Source of the DNA: Apostichopus japonicus
Taxonomy: Eukaryota; Echinodermata; Holothuroidea; Aspidochirotida; Stichopodidae
Direction of reading: 5' to 3'
Length of the DNA: 64,000 bases
NCBI RefSeq assembly: GCF_037975245.1
Contig: NC_092562.1
Span: 14,844,521-14,908,520, forward strand
Notes under the pieces: generated by a model
Seen by the model: the letters and a program-made list of their open reading frames with translations, nothing else
Databases searched by the model: none
What the model was told of the DNA's origin: nothing
Position numbers and translations under genes: made by a program
Part shown: positions 35,201 to 48,730 of the stretch, piece by piece
How the letters are laid out: each line of letters opens with the position of its first letter
How positions within the stretch are numbered: the first letter of the stretch is position 1

Positions 35201-35492
35201 TTTTTCAAAGTATCAAGCTTTTAAAGAAGCACCTTCTTTTCAAGACTCAGTTAAAGTTTGAAATTTACTGTGAATGTAAAATTGAGTCATTTAAGTCATT
35301 TAAAGATTTATTCTCTGGTGGTTCCTGGTTGGACGACCAGGTTTTCACCTCCGAATAGCCGCAAATTTGGTTGTCCGACACACATATCAAAAACAAAAAA
35401 AAAATGATCGATATTTGTATCCAGTAGGAGAGATGTGTTTTTAAAGTTTGGTGAGTAGAACACCAGCCTTGGTCCAGTAAAACTCCACTTTG
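32278..35492. other. Long unannotated stretch
   Basis: Mostly AT-rich. 33240-33580 is more complex: overlapping frames on both strands (33266-33502 minus, 33389-33577 plus) and an inverted CATCTATCTTCAAA / TTTGAAGATAG pair at about 33500 and 33540, but no recognised protein. 34440-34580 contains repeated GA(C/T)C(T/C)-type words around GACCCGGG. G-rich run at 34950-35000. Confidence 0.45.
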
Positions 35493-35547
35493 GGTGGATC
35501 ATAGGTGGATCATAGGTGGATCATAAGTGGATCATAAGTGGATCATG
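35493..35547 (+). repeat. 11-bp tandem repeat, 5 units
   Basis: Five units of (G/A)GTGGATCATA in direct succession, the last ending in G. They lie inside no gene. Confidence 0.93.
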
Positions 35548-36379
35548 GGTTCTACAGGAGGGTTATTGCAATTTATCAATTGTTGGGGATATATTTATGT
35601 TTAGAATGCAATATGAATTTGATATAAACAATTAGTCGTCCACCAGACGACCGCCAAAGCTGGTTTTGGTTGTCTGAACCGAGCTTTGGACGTCTCAGAC
35701 AACTGGACAATGTTTTGCCCTAGCTGATATATGTATCATTGCTCCACTGACAAATATCCCCTTTCCCTTCCCATAAGCACACTCAACTAAACCCATCCTA
35801 TAACCTATATTACAGCCCTGTACACTTTCGCCCTGCTTGGAGTCTTTTTCCAAGAAGCATTAAAGTTATAAGACCTGCGAGAAAGTGATTCCCGTGAAAA
35901 TTGGCTCCCTCTAGGTATTAAACTTCGATGCCCAACCTGTGCCCTTTAGAATTCTTGACTATACCATCATTTCTAGATCTAGTGAAAAAAGTCCTTGAGC
36001 CAGTGGCATCGAAGATGCAAACTCTGCATTTAGTTTTTAATATGCTAAGTCAGTAAAGGTGTTGTTATGTGTCAGATGGACCTGATCAATGATGTACAAC
36101 ATCCCTCCCATGGATCTCCAAACTCATTTCCCCGGAGGGAAATGTGGCCTACCATCTTCAGTCAGACTTAAGTTCGTAGAGAGAGGATAACTTTACAGAC
36201 GCTGAATTTTAAGCAGTTATAAGAACCAACCCAGAAAGCGTTTCATTACGTAGAAGGTCGAAACTTTCTCCAGCCTCTCTTTCTATCTGCCTGATTGTAT
36301 TTTCATGTATCCGAGAGGGCCCCCATGACTGATATTGGCTGACATGCAAACGATTCAACTATTCCGTTATGCACAACTT
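35548..36379. other. Unannotated stretch with nested hairpins
   Basis: Two perfect inverted repeats lie close together: GTCGTC-CACCA-GACGAC (35635-35651) and GTTGTCTGA / TCAGACAAC (35669-35677, 35695-35703). Related GACGACC and GGTTGTC words occur at 35328-35375, suggesting an old duplicated element. No gene recognised. Confidence 0.45.
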
Positions 36380-37090
36380 GCGAGAGACAGGACCCGGAGA
36401 GACAGAGTTTATCGTAGGTTAATGGAGGTCACTCGGTCGTTAACCAACACGACACTTGTCTGAGGCAGTCGCATAAAGTGCCCCCTCAACTTGAAAATAA
36501 ATTGGAATGACTGGTGCCAATTTCCCCCTCCCCCCTCATTCCGTCGTTTTCGCGAGTCTTCGCCTCGTCGTAAACATGCCGTAGTCTTGTCAGATGACAC
36601 ATGGGAGCCGTCTAGGGACACTCAAATGTTAGCAACACATCCCCCATTATCATCCAAATTACCTTACAGATGCAATTTACAATGCCTTGAAAAACTGGAT
36701 TACATTTTTTTTTCCTCAAGAGATTGTTCGTCCTCGTTGCACAAAAACCTCCACATGCGTCTTTTTTACAGCCAATTTCATTTCTTAATTTTCGCTTGAG
36801 GGGAATAAATGACGGAGAAAGCAGAGGAGAATCACTGCCGAACGATCAGTTTGGAAAGTTCTCTTTTCTCTTGAAAGAATCAGACGAATTGGTCTCAGGT
36901 ATCAGCTTCAAGCTGATCGTAGGAGCCAGTTACAGAGCGTTTGCATCCCAGAGGAGCATGGGCCTTTGCAGATATCATACTGTCTGCTCGTTGCCATGGA
37001 AATAGAAAATGGTCGCTTTCATCCGATAGAACAAAATTCATTTTCTTTCGGTATCCGCCGTAGCCAGTTATTGCCGTAGGACTCACGAAA
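36380..37090. promoter_or_regulatory. GC-richer block with RFX-type X-box, possible regulatory element
   Basis: The composition is more balanced than elsewhere and CpGs are common. GTTGCCATGGAAAT at 36990-37003 matches the RFX X-box (GTTGCCATGGAAAC) at 13 of 14 positions. A perfect palindrome ATCAGCTT-C-AAGCTGAT lies at 36901-36917 and an octamer-like TTTGCAT at about 36941. Open frames cover both strands (plus 36491-36799 and 36724-37005; minus 36409-36621 and 36895-37086) but none gives a recognised peptide, so exon identity is possible and unproven. It sits directly before the large minisatellite. Confidence 0.35.
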
Positions 37091-37282
37091 AATGCCGCAG
37101 TAGAATTCTTTCCTTTCGAGGGTTGTCTACAACAACACTCGATAGCAAGAATTCATTGTTGTGTGGTTGGATTATAAGCTAGTCATTTTAGGATCATACA
37201 CTTACGGAAAATGAAGTAAAATAACTTGCCACAAGCATTCTTGATATTCTAAAGCTGCAATTTCATGCTTGGTTGTACTACA

Positions 37283-40200
37283 GTAAATATGTCTCAGACC
37301 GACAAACCATGTGGTGTCCGAAACAAATGATTTGTTTCAGTCTGACAAAGTCATATGGTATCCGTAGCATAAATGATTTGTCTCAGTCTGACAAAGTCGT
37401 GGTATCCATAACATAAATGATTTGTCTCAGTCCAACAAAGTCATGTGGTATCTGTAATAACATAAATTATTTGTCTCAGTCCAACAAAGTCATTTGGTAT
37501 CTGTAACAGAAATGATTTGTCTCAGTCTGACAAAGTCATGTGGTATCTGTAATAACATAAATGATTTGTCTCAGTCCAACAAAGTCATGTGGTATTTGTA
37601 ATAACATAAATGATTTGTCTCAGTCTGACAAAGTCATGTGGTATCTGTAATAACATAAATGATTTGTCTCAGTCTGACAAAGTCATGTGGTATCTGTAAT
37701 GACATAAATGATTTGTCTCAATCCAACAAAGTCATATGGTATCCATAACATAAATGATTTGTCTCAGTCTGACAAAGTCATGTGGTATCTGTAATAACAT
37801 AAATGATTTGTATCAGTCTGACAAAGTCATGTGGTATCTGTAATAACATAAATGATTTGTATCAGTCTGACAAAGTCATGTGGTATCTGTAATAACATAA
37901 ATGATTTGTCTCAGTCTGACAAAGTCATGTGGTATCTGTAATAACATAAATGATTTGTCTCAATCCAACAAAGTCATGTGGTATCTGTAATAACATAAAT
38001 GATTTGTCTCAGTCCAACAAAGTCATGTGGTATCTGTAATAACATAAATGATTTGTCTCAATCCAACAAAGTCATATGGTATCCATAACATAAATGATTT
38101 GTCTCAGTCTGACAAAGTCATATGGTATCCATAACATAAATGATTTGTATCAGTCTGACAAAGTCATGTGGTATCTGTAATAACATAAATGATTTGTCTC
38201 AGTCTGACAAAGTCATGTGGTATCTGTAATAACATAAATGATTTGTCTCAGTCCAACAAAGTCATGTGGTATCTGTAATAACATAAATGATTTGTCTCAG
38301 TCCGACAAAGTCATGTGGTATCTGTAATAACATAAATGATTTGTCTCAGTCCAACAAAGTCATGTGGTATCTGTAATAACATAAATGATTTGTCTCAATC
38401 CAACAAAGTCATATGGTATCCATAACATAAATGATTTGTCTCAGTCTGACAAAGTCATATGGTATCCATAACATAAATGATTTGTCTCAGTCCAACAAAG
38501 TCATGTGGTATCTGTAATAACATAAATGATTTGTCTCAGTCCGACAAAGTCATGTGGTATCTGTAATAACATAAATGATTTGTATCAGTCCAACAAAGTC
38601 ATGTGGTATCTGTAATAACATAAATGATTTGTCTCAGTCCGACAAAGTCATGTGGTATCTGTAATAACATAAATGATTTGTCTCAGTCTGACAAAGTCAT
38701 GTGGTATCTGTAATAACATAAATGATTTGTCTCAGTCTGACAAAGTCATGTGGTATCTGTAATGACATAAATGATTTGTCTCAATCCAACAAAGTCATGT
38801 GGTATCCATAACATAAATGATTTGTCTCAATCCAACAAAGTCATATGGTATCCATAACATAAATGATTTGTCTCAGTCTGACAAAGTCATGTGGTATCTG
38901 TAATAACATAAATGATTTGTATCAGTCTGACAAAGTCATGTGGTATCTGTAATAACATAAATGATTTGTCTCAGTCTGACAAAGTCATGTGGTATCTGTA
39001 ATAACATAAATGATTTGTATCAGTCTGACAAAGTCATGTGGTATCTGTAATAACATAAATGATTTGTCTCAGTCTGACAAAGTCATGTGGTATCTGTAAT
39101 AACATAAATGATTTGTCTCAGTCTGACAAAGTCATGTGGTATCTGTAATAACATAAATGATTTGTCTCAGTCCAACAAAGTCATGTGGTATCTGTAATAA
39201 CATAAATGATTTGTCTCAGTCCAACAAAGTCATGTGGTATCTGTAATAACATAAATGATTTGTCTCAGTCTGACAAAGTCATGTGGTATCTGTAATAACA
39301 TAAATGATTTGTCTCAGTCCAACAAAGTCATGTGGTATCTGTAATAACATAAATGATTTGTCTCAATTCAACAAAGTCATATGGTATCCATAACATAAAT
39401 GATTTGTCTCAGTCTGACAAAGTCATATGGTATCCATAACATAAATGATTTGTCTCAGTCCAACAAAGTCATGTGGTATCTGTAATAACATAAATGATTT
39501 GTCTCAGTCTGACAAAGTCATGTGGTATCTGTAATAACATAAATGATTTGTCTCAGTCCAACAAAGTCATGTGGTATCTGTAATAACATAAATGATTTGT
39601 CTCAGTCCGACAAAGTCATGTGGTATCTGTAATAACATAAATGATTTGTCTCAGTCCGACAAAGTCATGTGGTATCTGTAATAACATAAATGATTTGTCT
39701 CAATCCAACAAAGTCATATGGTATCCATAACATAAATGATTTGTCTCAGTCTGACAAAGTCATATGGTATCCATAACATAAATGATTTGTCTCAGTCCAA
39801 CAAAGTCATGTGGTATCTGTAATAACATAAATGATTTGTCTCAGTCTGACAAAGTCATGTGGTATCTGTTATAACATAAATGATTTGTCTCAGTCCAACA
39901 AAGTCATGTGGTATCTGTAATAACATAAATGATTTGTCTCAGTCCGACAAAGTCATGTGGTATCTGTAATAACATAAATGATTTGTCTCAGTCTGACAAA
40001 GTCATGTGGTATCTGTAATAACATAAATGATTTGTCTCAGTCTGACAAAGTCATGTGGTATCTGTAATAACATAAATGATTTGTCTCAATCCAACAAAGT
40101 CATATGGTATCTGTAATAACATAAATGATTTGTCTCAGTCCGACAAAGTCATGTGGTATCTGTAATAACATAAATGATTTGTCTCAGTCTGACAAAGTCA

Positions 40201-40457
40201 TGTGGTATCTTTAATAACATAAATGATTTGTCTCAATCCAACAAAGTCATGTTGTATCCGTAACATAAATTATTTGTCTCAGTCCTACAAAGTCATGTGG
40301 TATCTGTAATAACATAAATGATTTGTCTCAGTCTGACAAAGTCATGTGGTATCTGTAATAACATAAATGATTTGTCTCAGTCCAACAAAGTCATGTTGTA
40401 TCCGTAACATAAATGATTTGTCTCAATCCTACAAAGTCATGTGGTATCCATAACATG
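37283..40457 (+). repeat. Large 46-49-bp minisatellite, about 65 units, seven-unit higher order
   Basis: Each unit reads CATAAATGATTTGTCTCAGT, then C(T/C)(G/A)ACAAAGTCAT, then (G/A)TGGTATC and a variable end TGTAATAA (49 bp) or CATAA (46 bp). Within a unit ATGATTTGT and ACAAAGTCAT are nearly inverted copies, giving a hairpin around CTCAGTCTG. Three variants of the middle (TCTGAC, TCCAAC, TCCGAC) are mixed. The 46-bp form recurs every seven units over part of the array (starts near 37706, 38046, 38383 and 39350, 39688), a higher-order period near 338 bp. The first units (37283-37400) and the last are the most diverged, as expected at array edges. Confidence 0.96.
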
Positions 40458-43400
40458 AATAGTTACCCTGCTTTCTAAATATATTTGGTAACCATTTGGC
40501 TGGGTCGCAAGTTATTAACTGTTTAGACATTTGTTCCAAAAGTGAGGTCTTGTGTTCATTCTGGGCTCGGTAACATAACTTTCCTGCATGATATGTATTA
40601 ATGTTAAATAACTTGAATAACTATAATGTGGAGCATCCAATGCTTATTTATCTCATAGATTTTAGATTTCTGGGAATATACACTTATGTGTAAATATCTC
40701 ATAGGTTTGGTCACAAGATAACCCGCCCCCCTTCTATCCCCCCACACTAAACACACCTCCCAGTTCAAACAACAGAGCATGCTCTCAAACTATTCTTACT
40801 CACAAAAAGAGAACCAAAAGGTATCTTTTATCAACATTTATCCACAAAATGTGGTTTTGCTTCAACACAATAATTCTTAAACTTAGATGAACCCCTTAAA
40901 TTCTATCATTTGTGTTTATCTGGGCGTGCCTGAATACATGATTAATTCATTATAATGGCACAATTTATTAAGAGGAAGGGGCAATGCCCTCTCTCTCATC
41001 AATCCTTTTTTTGAATCCTTCCTTCTAGTTGTATAATTAATATTTCTTTCCAATTTGAAATTTTCTTCTCAAGTTTTCATCAATCTTTGTCATTTTTGAA
41101 ACAGTATAAAGTTATTATATTGAATGTAAAGTCTTGAATTTTACTCTTGCAAAAGATATTAAACAGAGACACAGATTTGTGCAAATTTAAAATTTATCGT
41201 GAAGAAAATTAAATTAACACCAATCTGACTGTCTCTGTCTTCATTCTCTGCTTTGACAATGAATTTGAGGTAAGCTGAGAATGCTAACATAACATTATCT
41301 ATGTCAGTTTTATGTGAAACTGTCGTCTATTGAGTGTTAATTTCCGATGGCCTGTGAGAAGAGTTTCCAAAACACTTTAGATGCCTCTCTCACAATCTCA
41401 TGATATCTGGAGCAATATTTTTTATTCAACCATGATTTAACTGAAACAATGAGTACATTGATTGACGAATAGGATAACTATTATATAAACATGTGTTGTT
41501 TGTATCCATAGAACAGGTCTGCCTTGCGATTGGATATTTCAACATGAGGGATAATTAATTTACATACAGTGGAAAGTTCTACCATCCGTTTTAGTTATCA
41601 TGTAAAGTAAAATGTCCGTTTTGTTCGTCAAAGGGAATTGGTACATTTATTAAGTGTTGCAGCCCAGGGATTGTATACAGAATTCTGCTGTGGCTGGTAA
41701 AATCAGTGCCCCCTATTTACTATTTATACAAATGGTGTTGCAGTTTCACCAGCACTACCCCCCTCCCCCTTTGTTCTCCTTTTCTTCCCTTCATTTTATA
41801 AAGTAAGTTTAGTGAGTTGTGTACGTCACTGTGGAGTCTAAACACGGATTAACCTTTAACCCATACTCCATCGACATATATATATGTTTGTTGAGTGGCA
41901 GAAGCGCTTTCTCAATAACTACTTAAATCGTCTTGTTTTATTGATAGTCACATACAGGAAATTGTTTACTCTGGAAGAATTAGCAGAGAAATTCATCCTC
42001 ACCACATTTGCAGCTTCGTTATTTACGTAGTTTCGACCCCAAAAATAAAAGTGCTTCTCGATGAAGTGATGGCAGAGAGAGAAAATTGTATCCTTGAAAA
42101 GTACTTTCATCCCAGTCCCAGATCGATTTGGCCAGTCTTGACCTAGATTATATTGTTATTTTTATCTGACATTAAAAACAGAAAGGATGAAAAAAAAAGA
42201 AGAAGAAAATGTGCATCTATTGAAAAGATTGCTCTATCCTCGCTGTCAATGTCTAGGATGTTGGGGAGAAGTGGAACATATCCTACTTTTTCTTGTGAAT
42301 GTTATTAAAAGTTGTGAGTTTAGGCACAAACTTTGCATCATTTTGCTCAAAGACGATATAATACAGGCCTTAGAAGCCAGACTGAGAATTTGAGGGGGTG
42401 GGGAGGGAGAGGGAGCATAAATGTTGGCTGATATCAATCTTGGGAAGGGATCTTGGGGAGGGATCAAGGGAGGGGTGTCACTCGGGTATAAGGGGGCTTA
42501 GATCATTGATGCTGTCATTTTCATCACTTAACTACATTTGTGTAGTACAGCTCATGTGTCAGCAAAGATCAAACTCCCTAAATCATGTAAACCTGAATAA
42601 CTTAAAATGTCTACCTTCAGGTACACTTGATGCTTGGTATGAAGATCCAGATTAGTGAGTACAAGAATGTTATCATTTGATGGTTATTGAGGTCAACAGA
42701 AGTCAAAGTCTGAAAACCATGCAAAAATGGAGAAAATAGGAACATTACATACAGCCATCTAAAGAACAGCATGAATGAACTTAATATTTTTATTTTACGT
42801 CCACATTGTGGCAAGGATCTTGCATATCACTTGATTAGTGAGTACACTGGTCAACAATTAAAATGTTGTGTGCAGTGTTACCATAGAAATGTTCTCTTAT
42901 AAAAGGAGGCAAGGAATCTCAAACCAATTTGGCTTTCTGGTTATAATAGAAAACCAAAAGATACAGTGGTAAGCTGGTCTCTTTAAAATCGTCCCACAAT
43001 AACGTGTGCCAGTTTTTCTGTCAAGACAACACTTAACCCTGTTGTGTTTCCAAGAGAAAGCTTCGTCTTGACTAGATAGAGGCATTTAAGATGCGACACC
43101 CCTCCAGCCATTGAGGCTTGAAAATAAATATGTGTGCCATCTGATTGTTTTGAATTCTTGTTGAAAATATGTACTGTATTTTACTTATTATTGTCTTGAG
43201 TGTTTAAAATACAGTTAAAAATTTTTTTGAAACGCAATTAAAAGACTACTTCATCAACATCTCGTAGTGTGAGTGTTAGAGTATAGACATGTATGTGCTT
43301 GTAGATACTCCACAAGATAAAAGGGACGCTGTGTAGATCCTGAAAACAAAGTCACATTCTGATCGACGACAACCACGACAGTGGGGAAAGTTGATGCGCA

Positions 43401-44883
43401 CATCAAAAGTAATGAAAAGTGAAAAGAAACCATGATTGCACTAACATGTCAACCCACCGCTATCAGTGTATGATGTACTGCTTAGTTCTGGTGCTACTTT
43501 TATACAATAAACTTCTAGTTGTGGTTGATTGTTCACTGGTCACCATCAATAAACCTGACGACAATCACCACCTCACCACACACTCGTTGACGACGACAAC
43601 GTTAAGTTTTGTGATACTTTTGTTTGGTGGTAACCTGGTCATGTGATGATGTGATCTGAAGTAAGCGGAATGCAGGAACCACAGACGTGGTGGGGGAGGA
43701 GATGCAGACTAGCTGGGGGTAAGGGGGGGGCAGGGGATGTAGTGGGCTAACACTTGACAAGTTATCCATTTCTGAATTAAGAAATGTCTGATTCTTGTCG
43801 ATGATAATTCTGAGTACAGAGTTTCCCTCCTTTGATCTGTAATGGGAGTACGAGTATCCTGTTCAGGAAAGCCCATGGGAGTTATTTTTCTCAGGGAGTT
43901 TTGAGATCAAATATGTTACATCTCCCACCGACCCCCCCATAGGCTATGTACCATTCCGACCCCTCCCGTCGCCTCTCCACCCCCCATTGCCCCAGATTCA
44001 ATCCTCTTCTGGTGGCAGCATAGCCAGCTGTTGAGCAATCACGAGTAACATCAGTACAGGTGTAGTGCAGTTGTTTACTATGATGCAGACTACAACAAAC
44101 TTGTTGTTTGTGATGTTGATTTGCAGTTCAAATCTTCTGAGCTATAGTGTCACGATGGTATATCGCTTCTTATTCAAATCAGTCATGAAATTGTCAAGGC
44201 TGAAAATGACATGTATCTATTCAGATGTCTTCAGATTTAAGCTGTTTTGATGAGGCCATTACTGTTGATGAGTAATATACTACTAAGCTGTTATGATGGA
44301 GTCATGACTATAGTGAGTAGTACAGACTACTACAGCTCACATGCAGTAAGATAATGTATATAACTGACATATATATCGCAAATAACACAGAAAGATTGAT
44401 AGATTTTAAAAACAAGGCAGTCTACAATTTAGGAAAATTCAATCTGCCACTGACCAATCCGATGAGATTTTGATGTTTCTTGGCAAACAGAAAAAAAAAG
44501 AAATCTACATAATCTGTGAGTTAAAATGGACTATTTCAATGATAAAAAAAACTAATTTCATCATTTGATGAATTTTAACAGTTATATAAATAGTTTATGA
44601 AATAGTCAATCTGCTAACTAGTGACCAATTCTTATTAGTTTGTTTTCTCATATCATGAGCCAGCTGAAAAAGAAAATGTCATATTTATCAGCCAGTCATT
44701 GTGGTCAGTATTTATACTTGAAATCTGATCTTTATCCATAATTTAGATGATATGACATCATAGATTACATCACTCTATATACATTCCAGTCACTGGGAAG
44801 TTAGAATTACCAATCTGTATTGTGTGAAGAGTGATGGAAGATATTAGTGTTTCAGTAAATGTTTTTTTATATATATATATTTT
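40458..44883. other. Long unannotated stretch
   Basis: No gene recognised. C-rich runs at 40730-40745, 41756-41772 and 43925-43990, G-rich runs at 42395-42480 and 43690-43740. Frames at 42187-42393, 42398-42655 and 43419-43646 have no domain; the last uses a GTG rather than ATG start and is not a credible animal CDS. Confidence 0.5.
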
Positions 44884-45085
44884 GCGTGCGTGCTTATAGG
44901 AACGCTTTTTAGTATTTCACGTGACAGTTATAATAGAGAATATTATGTGCTGTTGTAAAGTTACCATTACTTTTTACATAATTTCTGCGTGCGTGCCTTC
45001 AGGAATGCTTTTAAGTATTTTCACATGACAGTTATAATGCAAAATTTTATGTTATTATACTGTTACCGTTTCTTTCTATATATAT
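44884..45085. repeat. Two-copy ~103-bp tandem duplication
   Basis: GCGTGCGTGC at 44884 and 44987 starts two copies that continue through AGGAA(C/T)GCTTTT, AGTATTT, CA(C/T)GTGACAGTTATAAT or its variant, and TGTTA(C/A)C. Moderately diverged. Confidence 0.8.
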
Positions 45086-45116
45086 AATGGTTTCCCTTTT
45101 TCTATTCAGTTCCTTC

Positions 45117-45119
<3 letters not shown>

Positions 45120-45171
<52 letters not shown>
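45120..45171. repeat. (TA)25 microsatellite
   Basis: Fifty bases of uninterrupted TA, with shorter TA runs at 44867-44880 and 45078-45088 nearby. Can extrude as a cruciform. Confidence 0.98.
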
Positions 45172-45173
<2 letters not shown>

Positions 45174-47877
45174 CGTAAATTTTCTTGGAATGTAGCCATC
45201 CCAGTTTAGATATTTAAGATAAACCTGCCCTAGTTCTTGAACCTTGTTTCTGTGACCTACTTGAGAGAAGAAATACCTAAATATTCATGCTATATCTACG
45301 TCAATAATGAATTCTGCAAATGATGTAAAGTAACACTGTCAGGAAATGCTAACTTAATCCAATCCTTTGATATATTAAAATTTGGTTTTACCTAAGATCT
45401 GTTTACTGGAGGTGATAACCAATTATTAACATGATTTTAAGGGCTGCTCTGGTAAAGCCTATTTATCATTTTTCCAGACAGATATTTTTTTTAAAACAGA
45501 TTATTTGTTGTGTTAAAGCAAGTTATTGAAAACAAGATTGGAAAATTTCATCCAACTATTTTAATTGAATGCATACATTTTAACTGTGAGTAAATAATTG
45601 AATGACGTGATTCTACAGTATATCAAAATATCCTCGTCTGGAAACTCTCATGTTTAATTAGTGTAATACTAATTAAGTGGAAGCAAATGTTGCTTGCTAT
45701 AAATGCAAAAACCCAACAATTTGGAAATGTTGTCAGAGTTGCTATAAAATTGTCTTCATTATTTGGAAGTGAAACAGGATTGAAAATCCTGTTAATGAAT
45801 TCCATTGTGTCAGCTATATTTTAGTATCAATACAACATCAAAGATTTATCTAGACCAGAAGAAAAATGTAGAGCTCTTTATTTATTTAAGGATTGACTCA
45901 ATTATTACTAGACAACATTACATTGTCCTTGAGCAAAACCAGTAATTGATTTCTTAAAGTAATATGTATTCTCAGGTGTACCTTTCATTACACATTAATT
46001 CAATTATACGACAAACTTGTTTTGCTGTTCAGAATATCTTTAAGAACATTTCATGGCCCACAACCGAGGGGGCATGGAGGGAAGGAAGAAAAGGAACATG
46101 GGACCTAAATTATTATCACAACAATGGTTTTACATGGAATGGTACAATCACAGACCTGTGTAATTTCAACACAAGTCAATTTTGGTCTGACACCTCTAAG
46201 TCCCCTATTCCCCCCCCCACCCTTCCCCCTTACCTCCCAATCTCAATCCTGCCTCAGTTTCTTGCATTTCTCCTTTGAGATTTACTGGCGTTTCCATTCT
46301 CAATTATTAAAGGTAAAGATAAGGTTGTACCTAGAAATATAATCTGTCACTTTAGTTCACCAACCGCACCTCTCAGTAATTAGTACGTATTGTATGGTTT
46401 TGTAAATGAAACAATTAAACCAACACATTTAATTGTGTGTCACAAAATTTTCCTGTTAAAGAATAAAACAGTTAATAAGTTACTCATTAGGAGCAACCAG
46501 GAAAATGTCACTATAACCTGTTTATATTAGTTTACTAAGCTCTTTTCTTATCAGTCTCAATACTCTTATTGCATTTTCCCATCAACCTATAGCATATAAT
46601 ACTTGGTTATATTAATAAGCCATAAACAAGGAATATCAAATCGTGTATATATATGTATCACATGGATTAATTGGACAGAAGTTATGACCCAACCCAAGAC
46701 ATAATTTTAAGCTAATTAGGCCTACTGTAGATTTTCAAAGGGAATATACAGTAAAACTCTCCTACATAGAACCAGTATCAAATATTTTAAGGATTTATTT
46801 GAACTACCCAGACCAACAGAAAATTCAAAGTTCGGATTATGAACTTTGGTTTAATGAATTAATGTATTATCGTTAACATTTTTATCAAGTCTAAAGCAAC
46901 TTTTTGCATTTATAGTCAGAGCAAAGTTTCACCAAATCTGCAGAGAATTTCTCGAAATGAGATTGTAATTTATCACACTATTACACCTTTGTAGATTTAT
47001 TTCACAGACTGTTTGTTAATTAGCAATTAATTCATTATTCCATTAGGTTCTCATTACTTTAGCATCCAGATGTTTTCACTTATCAGAGTATCAAATAGTC
47101 ACATGCATGGAAAGAGCAAATTGAAAAAATTCCAATATTGTTGGCTTCAACATTTATACTATTTGATATGAAATTTGATAAGACAAGCTAATGAAACATA
47201 TCGTCAAGGGATTTCAGTTCGTAGAACTGAATCCACGCTACGGAAACCACTTTTAAAGATTACATTTTCCAAACACATCCTAAACATTTGAAAGCTGGGA
47301 ATATATATTTGATACAAGTCAATTCCTACTGTATCCAAGTTTGCTATTTTCTTCGAACAAATACAACAGAGATTTATCATTTTGCAATTCACATGTCTTT
47401 TACTGTGAAATGCAAGCATTTATCAGGGGCCTCAAAATTCAGGCTCTTTTTAACTAGCTACTTGCCAGTGGATTTTATAAAAAATAATAATATCTCTAAA
47501 GTTATTGATTCTCATTTTATGAGAGAAGGTTAATTCAAAGTTCATTTTCTTAACAAAATATCCTCAGAACAGTCTGATGAAGAATTTTATTTTCTGATTA
47601 CTGGAATCATGTTATCTAATGAAAAAACAACTGGACTACCTTCATAACACCTCTGCAGTACCGCTGTATAATTTTGACAACGTACAAATATATATATATA
47701 TATATTTACTTCGTTCTCCACTTACCTGTCTCCCCACAACCTAAGCACCGCATTCTACCATGTCTAGTATGCCCTGGTAATCTTTTAACACTGTACACCC
47801 TCACTGACCCTAGTGACCTCCTTCATTTTTCTACCACCAAAGTGTCTCATAGTGTTTTCGGATTGGGAAAAATATAC

Positions 47878-47923
<46 letters not shown>

Positions 47924-48722
47924 GCAGACTATACCATACCTCCACTCTTTCCTTGTTGCCAGCCAGTATTGTGCATAGATTTAAGGCAAATGAAATATTC
48001 ATGATGAAAGAATAAGAAATTGTTATTTCACGGCAGAATTTTTCTGGTTTGTCGTCACTACTGACATTTCTGAATGATTAAAGATCACATCTTAGGGTTG
48101 TATCAAGGACTGATCCCTACTTTATCCTGAAGCTTCAAATGTTTGTAAATTAGCAATTTTATAAAACAAGTCATGGAATTGGATAGAAAGTCAAATGGAA
48201 GTTAAATTTTTAGAATTATTTTATAACATGAAATGTTTGGAAAAATGATGGTGTACAACTGTTGTTATAATATAGATATTCATAGGTGAAAAGATGAATA
48301 TGCCTCCTATTCATGTGTGTGAGATATACAGGTTGCTAGTAATGTTTGCCAAGCATTTTAAATGGTTTAAGAATGTAAAGATTTAATTTTAAATGGTGTA
48401 AGAGTATCACAAATTCAATTTTTATTTTAACCCCCCAAAAAATACATAAATTAAACAAGGAGAGTATTAAAGCAACTATGTGGCTGTTTTTTAAAAAGAC
48501 AATAACGTAAAGCATATTAATATAGCATATTAATATTGTAAAGAAACCAATGAAAGGAGATAACTGCATTACTTTTAACCATTACACCCTGATTTGACTC
48601 TAAGAATTTTGCTGTTGCAATAATGTTAAGCATTCCTGATATTAAAGACAAAGATAGTCAGCAAAGTTAGCCCACAAGAATGTTTTAACGACCATATTAG
48701 AGCGCCGGTCCACTTATTAACC
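45172..48722. other. Long unannotated stretch with TA microsatellites
   Basis: TA runs at 47684-47705 and 47876-47923; C run at 46209-46217. Overlapping frames at 45964-46278 and 46124-46342 read the C-rich DNA. The 113-codon frame at 47674-48015 encodes YIYIYI-type peptides from the TA runs. No gene recognised. Confidence 0.55.
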
Positions 48723-48730
48723 AATTCATC

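Noticed and set aside
37283-40457. CRISPR array
   Set aside because: The units are uniform tandem copies without unique spacers, in a eukaryotic context.
43419-43646. 75-codon plus frame with a hydrophobic segment, resembling a secreted peptide
   Set aside because: It begins at GTG, no ATG gives a convincing signal peptide, and no family is recognised.
47674-48015. 113-codon plus frame with YIYIYI segments
   Set aside because: Produced by TA microsatellites.
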